A stretch of 21,824 nucleotides of DNA from a virus: positions 1-21,824 of IMG/VR virus record IMGVR_UViG_3300025108_000433; one strand, written 5' to 3'. The notes under the pieces were generated by a model. That model made no database searches, was not told the DNA's origin, and worked only from the letters and a program-made list of their open reading frames with translations. Below are positions 13,100 through 20,361 of this stretch, in pieces. The position numbers were made by a program, and so were the translations under genes. Each line of letters begins with the position of its first letter. The first letter of the stretch is position 1.

Positions 13100-16000
13100 A
13101 TGGCTACAGTTCAAAGAAATTTTATAGCAGGTAAAATGAATAAGTCTCTTGATGAACGATTAGTTCCTCAAGGTCAATATATTGATGCAGTAAATGTTAG
13201 GTTAGGTTCTTCTGAGTCAACTGAAATAGGTGCGGTAGAAAATTCAAAAGGTAATACTCAAATAACTTCACTGTCTTACTTAGGGCAATCATTAAGCAAT
13301 CAAGCAAAATGTATTGGAGCTTATGAAGATGGAGCAAATGAAACTTTGTATTGGTTTATTACAGACCCTGCCTTTGGATCGACTAGTCCAACAGGAATAT
13401 TAGATTTAGTAGTTTCTTTTAATACAATTACAAATAACTTAATCTACCACGTAATTAGTGTTTCTAAAGGAGGTTTAAATCCAACAGAAACAGTATTAAA
13501 CTTTAATAACACATACCTTATTACTGGTATTAATTTAGTAGATGGATTGTTGTTTTGGACAGATAACTACAATGCACCTAGATTTATAAATACAACTAGA
13601 GCTTATAGTGAGCCAAGTGGCACACCTCTTGTTGATGGAAGTGGAGACGCTTCCTTTTTAGAGGAATCTTTATTAGTTATCAAAAAACCTCCACATACTG
13701 CTCCTACTATTGAAATGACCAAAACAAGCGGAGGCGATGAAAATTTTTTAGAAGAAAGATTTATTTCGTTTGCGTATAGGTATGAATACCAGGATGATGA
13801 ATACTCAGCAACTTCACAGTTTTCAGAAGCAGCATTCTTTAGTAACCCTTTTGATTTTAGCGGAGAGTCTTACTTAAATGAAGGAGCTACAAATAAGTTT
13901 AACACTGCTATAGTAACGTATAACTCAGGAGGTCCTTTAGTGACCGCAATAGATTTATTATTTAAAGATAGTGAAGGAACTGTTATCAAGGTAATAGAGA
14001 AATTAAAAAAATCAGATTTAGGTCTTGCTGACAATACTAATTATACTTTTACTTTTAGAAATAATAAAATATTTACAATACTACCAGAGTCAGAATTATT
14101 AAGGTTATATGATAACGTTCCGTTATTGGCTCAATCCCAAACATTAATGGGTAATAGGCTAATGTATGGTAACTACATTGAAAACTACAACCTAGTAGAT
14201 AAAAATAATGTTCCTGTTAAGTTTGAGTTTAGTACTGAACTTATATCTGAACTTATAGGATTTGAGCCTGTTGAAGACACAACAGATAGTGTAAACTTTA
14301 ACTTTGGTTCATCTATTAATGTAGCTGATGCTCAGTTAGTTATAGACTTAGAAGGCTTTGAATTAACTTCAGGTTCTCTTATTACTATTGATGCGTCATT
14401 TACACATAGCTCTTTTGCAGGAGGCTCTCCAACAGAAGAAACAGGTACTACAGATATAATATGGAGTTATACTCTTCCTCAAGATTACGCTAGTGTTTAT
14501 GAGTTAGCTACTAGTATTGACTTTCAAGAAAAGGTGGGTATTGCTTCTACAATAAAACCAGTGTACAACTCTAACCCTTCAGGTCAAGATTCTTGTGATG
14601 GAAATACTCTTACAGATGTAATAAACTGTGCAGTACCTAACACACTAGACTCAGGTCAACCAACAAGTTGGATTAAATTTGAAAGTGGTATATCTGCTGC
14701 AAATCAACCTGTTGGAATTGTAACGTCTCCAGGATTAAACACAATAGGATTTGAAATAATAGCTATGCGTAGGGTAGACGATGTTACTACTCCAACTCAA
14801 AGCGTTTATGAATACTTTGAATGGAATTTTGCTGAAGTATCATTTCAAATAATAAGCGATACTAAAAGCTTACATAGTAATAGAGATTATGAAATAGGTA
14901 TTGTGTATATGGATGATTTTAACAGAGCTTCTACTGCTTTAGTTAGTCCTAATAATTCTGAACACATACCATGTGAATTTTCAGATAGAAAAAATTATAT
15001 TCAGGTTACAATACCTACTATACAAAACCCTCCGTATTGGGCAACAAAGTATAAGTTTGTAATAAAGCCTAGTACTGAAGCATATGAAACAATATACACA
15101 AATATATTTTTTACAGACTCAACAACAGGTGATACATACTTTTTATTAGAAGGTGAAAACCAAAGGAAAGTAGAAGTAGGAGACAGATACATTGTAAAGC
15201 TTGACAGTCAAGGTCCTTTACTAAGATGTGCGTATGCAACAGTGTTAGAGAAAGAGGCTAAAGAGTCAGACTTTTTAGACCCTCTACCGCAAGATTCTTT
15301 AAACAATGACATTTCTATTCCTGCAGGAACGTACATGAAAATGAAGGCACAAGACTTTTCTGTTCAAGTAGGAGATGACCCTTTTATATTGCCAGGAAAA
15401 AGTTGTTATGTTTCTAAAAATAAAGGAAAGGCGGTTGTTGGTGCTTACAGAGGATTAAGCGGTAACCCTGACGATGCAGGTATATTTTCACCGCCTACTA
15501 TTCCTTCAGGAACTAGAATTAAGATTGACTTTGACTCTACAAGAAGAGGTTCTGGTAGTGGAGACTTATCTTGTGAAAGAAGAAAGTATAGGCTAGAAAC
15601 TACATTAACATCATCTCAGGATTATGGCAATATTATTGAATGGTGGGAAGGAGATAATGTTCAAAGTATTTTAAACACAGGACAACAAGAGGTTGGAGGC
15701 AACGGAGATGACGTAGAAAACGAATATCTAAGTCCAACTAATAGTGAGTCAAACAATTATGGTATTGGAGATGGTAGTGAAACCATCAACTACTATAGAT
15801 GGTATGAAAACTCTAGTACAGGTGAGATACGTTTTATTGCTTCAGGAACTCAAGCTTGTGGTTCTAAACCTAAAAGAAGAGCTAACCTATGTATAACGTT
15901 TGAGGTGTTTAGAGCTGAGAGTACAATCGTATTTGAAACAGAACCTAAAGATTCGCAACCTGATGTTTGGTATGAAGGTTCAGAAACATTTGATATAGTA

Positions 16001-17803
16001 AAGGATGGATGTTTGTTTGACTTGAGTGTAAGTGCTGCAGAGACAAATCCAATAGCTTTTGAGTACACCTTTCAAGGATTTCAAAAACAAATAGTTGTAA
16101 ACCCGGACGAGAGTATACAGAATATAAATGGAGACTGTAGTTCGATGGTAGTTTCATCATCAACACCTCCTAGTAATCCTTCAAACGTTACAATAAATAG
16201 TACCACTGTAGAAAATTGTCACTTAGGAAATATTCAATCACAGACATTAACACAGCCTGCAATTATAAAAACAGCATTCTTTAATTGTTTCTCTTTTGGT
16301 AACGGAGTAGAGAGTTATAAAATTAGAGATTCTATCATTGGAAGACCATTGTTGTTAGGGAATAGAGTCACAACAACATCTGCTGAAGATTATAGACAAG
16401 CTGATAGGTTTGCTGATATTACTTATAGTGGAATATACAACGATGAAAGTAATGTAAACAAACTAAATGAGTTTAACTTAGGATTATTAAACTTTAAAAA
16501 AACTGAGGAGTCATTTGGTCCTATACAAAAATTATTTGCTAGAAGTACTGACATACTTACGCTTCAAGAAGATAAAATATCTTACGTCTTAGCAGGTAAA
16601 AATTTACTATCTGACTCTGCGGTAGGAGGAGCTATTACATCTGTTCCTCAAGTACTAGGAACTCAGATAGCAAGACTTGAAGAGTTTGGTATAAGTTCTA
16701 ATCCTGAAAGCTTTGCAGTGTATGGATATGATAAATACTTTTCTGATCAGAAACGTGGAGTTCTTTTACAGTTAAAAGGTAGTGGTTATCAAAATGAACA
16801 ACTAACAGTTATATCTGAAGCAGGAATGCGTTCTTGGTTTAGAGATAAATTTATTGCCTCTCCAAATACTCAAAAACTAGGAGGGTATGACCCTTACATG
16901 GATGAATATGTTTTCTCACTTAATGATAACAAATTACCAACAGTTGTTGATTGCATAGAGTGTGGTAATAATAGTTTCTTTAACTATGCTCTAGTGGATA
17001 GAGAGTTTTGTTTTAATCTTGGTCAACTAGTTGGTGATGTAACAATAAAACTAAACACAAACTTTATTGAAACAGGTTTATTCCAGGTATCAACAAATTA
17101 TAGAGGGGTTGTTACAACAACCACATTAACTCAAGGTCCTAAAAACATAGTGTTTAATAAAGATACAGTTTCAGAAGAAGATGTAATAATAACATTTACA
17201 GGTAGTGTAGTGGCAGACGTTAATATGAGTGTTTCATGTCCTGAAGCTAAAACTATAGAAATAATACAAGTGTGTGTGTCTGACAACGTGGATGCAGGTC
17301 AGTTTATACATAACCAATATAGATGGATTGACGGAACATTTACATCACCATTGCACCAAGAACAAGTTCAATTAGATACATCAAATGTGTATCCGATAGT
17401 ATCTCAATACAATACCATATCAGGTTTACAAGGAGCAGGTGTTATTCCTGCTGATGGAGCTGATGTATCTATAATATCTAATAAGATATCACCAACAGAT
17501 ACATTTGTTTTTGCTAATCCTCCAATGAACTTTAAGTATTTAAGAAGCAGCGTGTTGTATGCAAATACTCCTGCTGCAATTCAAAACTTATTAGACAACC
17601 CACTAACAACAACATTATCGGTAGATGCTAGTGGTGCGCCATCTACATATGTAGGAGAGTTTACAATGCCTACAGGAAGTTCAGGAGATTACTTATATTT
17701 GATATATGATTACAGAGAGCCTGTGTTATTAGAATTGTGTTACTCTACAACTAGTCCATTGGATGCTTGTTGTAATTGCACAACACCGCCTCCAGTACAA
17801 TAA
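13100..17803 (+). CDS. Giant tail stabilisation / muzzle-like protein (1567 aa)
   Basis: The N-terminus (RNFIAGKMNKSLDERLVPQG, then YIDAVNVRL and EIGAVENSKGN) is the signature of the stabilisation proteins that plug or extend the short tail (P22 gp10-like; 'muzzle' in crass001). The large middle is Ig/beta-rich. Residues about 1085-1290 are a very conserved-looking block: FADITYSGIYNDESNVNKLN, NLGLLNFKKTEESFG, DILTLQEDKISYVLAGKNLL, then a SVPQVLGTQIARLEEFGI stretch and MRSWFRDKF. Between residues about 968 and 1040 lies a Cys-bounded insert, an Ig-like addition perhaps. The last 24 residues hold Cys1547, 1557, 1558 and 1560 (ACCNC). The length is within the very large end of the family. It would sit at the tail tip, made in the same unit as the ring proteins. 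Confidence 0.8.
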   Translation: MATVQRNFIAGKMNKSLDERLVPQGQYIDAVNVRLGSSESTEIGAVENSKGNTQITSLSYLGQSLSNQAKCIGAYEDGANETLYWFITDPAFGSTSPTGILDLVVSFNTITNNLIYHVISVSKGGLNPTETVLNFNNTYLITGINLVDGLLFWTDNYNAPRFINTTRAYSEPSGTPLVDGSGDASFLEESLLVIKKPPHTAPTIEMTKTSGGDENFLEERFISFAYRYEYQDDEYSATSQFSEAAFFSNPFDFSGESYLNEGATNKFNTAIVTYNSGGPLVTAIDLLFKDSEGTVIKVIEKLKKSDLGLADNTNYTFTFRNNKIFTILPESELLRLYDNVPLLAQSQTLMGNRLMYGNYIENYNLVDKNNVPVKFEFSTELISELIGFEPVEDTTDSVNFNFGSSINVADAQLVIDLEGFELTSGSLITIDASFTHSSFAGGSPTEETGTTDIIWSYTLPQDYASVYELATSIDFQEKVGIASTIKPVYNSNPSGQDSCDGNTLTDVINCAVPNTLDSGQPTSWIKFESGISAANQPVGIVTSPGLNTIGFEIIAMRRVDDVTTPTQSVYEYFEWNFAEVSFQIISDTKSLHSNRDYEIGIVYMDDFNRASTALVSPNNSEHIPCEFSDRKNYIQVTIPTIQNPPYWATKYKFVIKPSTEAYETIYTNIFFTDSTTGDTYFLLEGENQRKVEVGDRYIVKLDSQGPLLRCAYATVLEKEAKESDFLDPLPQDSLNNDISIPAGTYMKMKAQDFSVQVGDDPFILPGKSCYVSKNKGKAVVGAYRGLSGNPDDAGIFSPPTIPSGTRIKIDFDSTRRGSGSGDLSCERRKYRLETTLTSSQDYGNIIEWWEGDNVQSILNTGQQEVGGNGDDVENEYLSPTNSESNNYGIGDGSETINYYRWYENSSTGEIRFIASGTQACGSKPKRRANLCITFEVFRAESTIVFETEPKDSQPDVWYEGSETFDIVKDGCLFDLSVSAAETNPIAFEYTFQGFQKQIVVNPDESIQNINGDCSSMVVSSSTPPSNPSNVTINSTTVENCHLGNIQSQTLTQPAIIKTAFFNCFSFGNGVESYKIRDSIIGRPLLLGNRVTTTSAEDYRQADRFADITYSGIYNDESNVNKLNEFNLGLLNFKKTEESFGPIQKLFARSTDILTLQEDKISYVLAGKNLLSDSAVGGAITSVPQVLGTQIARLEEFGISSNPESFAVYGYDKYFSDQKRGVLLQLKGSGYQNEQLTVISEAGMRSWFRDKFIASPNTQKLGGYDPYMDEYVFSLNDNKLPTVVDCIECGNNSFFNYALVDREFCFNLGQLVGDVTIKLNTNFIETGLFQVSTNYRGVVTTTTLTQGPKNIVFNKDTVSEEDVIITFTGSVVADVNMSVSCPEAKTIEIIQVCVSDNVDAGQFIHNQYRWIDGTFTSPLHQEQVQLDTSNVYPIVSQYNTISGLQGAGVIPADGADVSIISNKISPTDTFVFANPPMNFKYLRSSVLYANTPAAIQNLLDNPLTTTLSVDASGAPSTYVGEFTMPTGSSGDYLYLIYDYREPVLLELCYSTTSPLDACCNCTTPPPVQ

Positions 17804-17816
17804 AAAATAAAATATG
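17797..17816 (+). repeat. 20-bp leader duplicated before two neighbouring genes (copy 1)
   Basis: ACAATAAAAAATAAAATATG includes the upstream stop and this gene's ATG. The same 20 bases occur at 18512-18531. There is no Shine-Dalgarno, so an A-rich stretch just before ATG is the likely initiation signal, as in Bacteroidota. Confidence 0.8.
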
Positions 17817-18518
17817 GCAACACTAGGAAATTATTATTTAAACGGACCAAGCTTATCAACGGCAACAGGCATATTTACAGATGTAGATTTAACAACTTGT
17901 GCGCCTGACGGATGGTATTCTGATGGTGTAATTTCTAGGCAGTTGGCAGGTTGTAAGTTGTTAGCTCAACAAAACTGTCCAGACTGTAGTGGTGAAAATA
18001 AAATAAAGCTTCAGTACAACGCTATTTCAGCAACTGATTTGTATTGTGCATCAAGCACAAATGTCGATGCCTATATGGCGACAGGAGACATATTTAGTTC
18101 TACTACTCAAATATACCAAGACGCAGCTTTAACAACTCCTATGGCAGATGGTTTTTATAGAGAGCCTCTTTCTAGTTTTTACAGAGAACAATCACTTAGT
18201 GTTTTAGGTGTGTTAACTTCAGGACCTACTTGTCCTCCAGAAGACATTTACAGAAGTGGACCTTCATTAACTTGTAGTAATTTCTGTACAACAAACTATA
18301 ATATTAGTGTTGCATTTAGTACAGTAAGTGGTAACGACTATTTTACATTAACATTAGGAGATGAGATTGTAGGAGGCTTAGTTGATGGATGGTATGCTTA
18401 TGATGACTTTAGTAGTTCAACCGGTACAAGTCCAAGCTTTAAGATAATGGAGATACAAAGCAATATTGTCGCTGATCTTTTAGAGTGTGATGCGTCAAAC
18501 AATTGTCAACCACAATAA
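17814..18518 (+). CDS. Cys-rich tail-associated repeat protein (234 aa)
   Basis: This protein of unknown function seems built from about three degenerate repeats: residues 7-37 (IFTDVDLTT, then APDGWYSDG), 90-115 (IYQDAALTTPMADGFYRE) and 177-197 (LVDGWYAYDD). The unit pattern is a beta strand, Y/F-x-D-x-x-LTT, then DG-[WF]-Y. Ten Cys occur, including a CPDC pair at 55-58 and CSNFC at 154-158, so disulfides or metal binding are possible. No signal peptide is seen, so it is likely a virion part rather than secreted. A related DAALTTP stretch occurs in the protein at 730-1476. Its leader is identical over 20 bases to that of the next gene, and it lies in the tail unit, which suggests a decoration or adhesion role (inference). 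Confidence 0.6.
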   Translation: MATLGNYYLNGPSLSTATGIFTDVDLTTCAPDGWYSDGVISRQLAGCKLLAQQNCPDCSGENKIKLQYNAISATDLYCASSTNVDAYMATGDIFSSTTQIYQDAALTTPMADGFYREPLSSFYREQSLSVLGVLTSGPTCPPEDIYRSGPSLTCSNFCTTNYNISVAFSTVSGNDYFTLTLGDEIVGGLVDGWYAYDDFSSSTGTSPSFKIMEIQSNIVADLLECDASNNCQPQ

Positions 18519-18531
18519 AAAATAAAATATG
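18512..18531 (+). repeat. 20-bp leader duplicated before two neighbouring genes (copy 2)
   Basis: This is a perfect second copy of the 17797-17816 sequence, again spanning the stop of one gene and the ATG of the next. Bases on either side differ, so the identity is limited to the leader. Confidence 0.8.
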
Positions 18532-19314
18532 CCAGACTATACATTAACATATGACGATGGAGTAAAAGGATTTCCATCTTTTTATACCTTCTATCCTGAT
18601 TGGATGATTGGTATGAATAATTATTTTTACACATTCAAAGAGGGTAACCTTTACCGCCATAATACAAACGAGCGTAGAAATAATTATTATGGTCAGGACT
18701 TTTCGTCTGTACTAACATCTGTGTTTAACGATGAGGCTTTGATGAATAAGATTTTTAAAACATTAGCTTTAGAGTCTGATGATTCTTGGGAGGCTAGTGT
18801 TAATAGTGACCAACAAAGCGGAAACTTTATAGACAAGGATGACTTTAAATTGAAAGAGGGAGGTTACTTTGGATATCTTAGAGCTGAGAACTCAACACCT
18901 GCAGCCACTACTCAGTATGCTTTAAGGTCTGCTAATGGTATTGGTAATAATACATTTGCTGATATATCAAATCCTTCGCAGGTTAGAGTAAACTTTAGCA
19001 CTACTGTAAGCATAGGTACAATTTTAAGTATAGGAGACTTGTTGTATATTAACGATGCTGGAACTGTTAAGTTAATAGGTAAGGTTACAGATAGATTTGA
19101 AGATATTTCAAATGGAGAAAACTATTTAATAGTTGATACCACAACAGGAAATTTACCTCCAACAACTGCAGTGTATTATTTCTTTATAAAGAACGCTACT
19201 GCTGAGTCTCATGGTATATTAGGTCACTATGCGGTGTTTACTTTAACAAACAATAATACTGACTCAGTTGAATTATTTGCAGTTGAATCAGAGGTTATGA
19301 AATCATTTCCTTAA
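18529..19314 (+). CDS. Tail structural protein of the crass-like type (261 aa)
   Basis: Residues about 8-45 (YDDGVKGFPSFYTFYPDWMI, then NNYFYTFKEGNLYRHN) match a motif that I recall from short-tail proteins of crass-like phages, where it forms part of beta propeller-like or stabilisation proteins: G-x-x-SF, P-W-M, N-x-x-F-Y-x-F and G-x-LYRHN. It is followed by FNDEALMNKIFKTLALES, a short linker, and a C-terminal domain of about 120 residues with many beta strands (ISIGDLLYINDAGTVKLIGK-like turn). No catalytic signature or signal peptide is seen. It is the last gene of the tail unit: the next promoter-like site starts 7 bases after its stop. It may be a small paralogue or partner of the giant stabilisation protein; that is inference. 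Confidence 0.62.
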   Translation: MPDYTLTYDDGVKGFPSFYTFYPDWMIGMNNYFYTFKEGNLYRHNTNERRNNYYGQDFSSVLTSVFNDEALMNKIFKTLALESDDSWEASVNSDQQSGNFIDKDDFKLKEGGYFGYLRAENSTPAATTQYALRSANGIGNNTFADISNPSQVRVNFSTTVSIGTILSIGDLLYINDAGTVKLIGKVTDRFEDISNGENYLIVDTTTGNLPPTTAVYYFFIKNATAESHGILGHYAVFTLTNNNTDSVELFAVESEVMKSFP

Positions 19315-19320
19315 AATTAG

Positions 19321-19340
19321 TATCTTTACAGTAATAATTA
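19321..19340 (+). promoter_or_regulatory. Late promoter-like site (TATCTTTA + GTAATAATTA)
   Basis: TATCTTTA at 19321-19328 is one base off the TAnnTTTG consensus and is followed by GTAATAATTA (19331-19340), identical to the ten bases at 7956-7965. It lies 33 bases before the ATG at 19354 in a 39-base gap. No -33 element is obvious. It likely drives the internal virion protein genes. Confidence 0.45.
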
Positions 19341-19353
19341 AAAAAAGAAAAAT

Positions 19354-20349
19354 ATGGCAGGACCACTACTACCTATAGCATCACTCGCATTATCGGCTTT
19401 AGGCACAGGAATGTCTTTTGGTCAAGCGTCAAAGCAGCGTAAGGCTGAACAAAAAGCTATTAGAGCAGCAGAAGAAGCTATGGAACAAGCTAGAAAAAGA
19501 TTAGAAGTAAACTACTTAGATGCCTTAGCTATACAGAAAGAACCTTACGAATTAGAAAGAGAAGCTCTGCTTGTTGCAGGCGCACAAGGTATTGAAGCTG
19601 CTAGAGAGTCTGAACGAGGTGCGGCAGCAGGTGTTGGTAGAATACAACTAGCACAACAAAGAGGGCAGCAAGGTATACGTTCGGCAATGGGTAGGGAGAT
19701 GACTGCGTTAGATAAAGCTGCAGCGGCAGAAGAATCTAGGCTTCGTGATGCTCAGGCTCAAATAGATTTAGGTGAGGCTGCAGGTGCGCAACTAGCAGCA
19801 GCAAATGCTAGTAAAGCAGCAGCAGCAGCACAGACACAAGGGTTTCAACAGTTAGCATCTTTGGGTGTTCAAGCTTTAGAAACTGCGCCATTGTTTTCTA
19901 AGAGTCCTGCAGCGAGAGCGCAAGCAAAAGCACAAAGACAAGCAGTGAGGGCTGATAAAGCTAACTATATGCAAGGTTCAGGTAAAGGTAAAGGCTTCTT
20001 AGGGATAGGAACAGGATATAATAAATTTGCTCCTAAAACTCCTGAGTTTGCAGGATTTAATGTTTCAGGAATAGGCGCAGATGGAATGCCTATAATAACA
20101 GGTGCTGAGTTTGCAGGAGGAAAACAATTTGCATTAACTAATCTTCAGAAAAACCAATTTGCAGCTATAGACCCTACTGTAATATCTCAAATAAATAAAG
20201 CAGGACTCAGTGAAAATGGTGAAATGATTGGTCAACGTTTTGACCCATCAGTTATTCAATCAATGACTACTGATCAATTAGAAGCATATATGAAAGGATT
20301 AACTCCTGGTCAAATGAATTTAATTAATCAAGCAATAGGAAGATACTAA
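19354..20349 (+). CDS. Internal virion / DNA-ejection-like protein (331 aa)
   Basis: The N-terminus is hydrophobic (AGPLLPIASLALSALGTG, residues 2-19) and is followed by a long Ala/Gln/Glu/Arg-rich helical region (about 26-165), for example QRKAEQKAIRAAEEAMEQ and AAGVGRIQLAQQRGQQG. The composition and position right after the tail genes resemble the small internal core protein gp14 of T7 and related podoviruses, which is ejected to help form a DNA channel in the cell envelope. A Gly/Lys-rich hinge (GSGKGKGFLGIGTG, about 209-222) divides it from a C-terminal domain that includes FAGFNVSGIGADGMPI and a helix-rich end (TTDQLEAYMKGLTPGQ). It shares an operon with the next internal protein, whose start is 12 bases away. 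The family match is by composition, not by motif. Confidence 0.62.
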   Translation: MAGPLLPIASLALSALGTGMSFGQASKQRKAEQKAIRAAEEAMEQARKRLEVNYLDALAIQKEPYELEREALLVAGAQGIEAARESERGAAAGVGRIQLAQQRGQQGIRSAMGREMTALDKAAAAEESRLRDAQAQIDLGEAAGAQLAAANASKAAAAAQTQGFQQLASLGVQALETAPLFSKSPAARAQAKAQRQAVRADKANYMQGSGKGKGFLGIGTGYNKFAPKTPEFAGFNVSGIGADGMPIITGAEFAGGKQFALTNLQKNQFAAIDPTVISQINKAGLSENGEMIGQRFDPSVIQSMTTDQLEAYMKGLTPGQMNLINQAIGRY

Positions 20350-20361
20350 AAAATAAAGCAA

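Noticed and set aside
19816-19830. (GCA)5 microsatellite in the internal virion protein
   Set aside because: It only encodes an Ala run in an Ala-rich helix and is too short to be notable.
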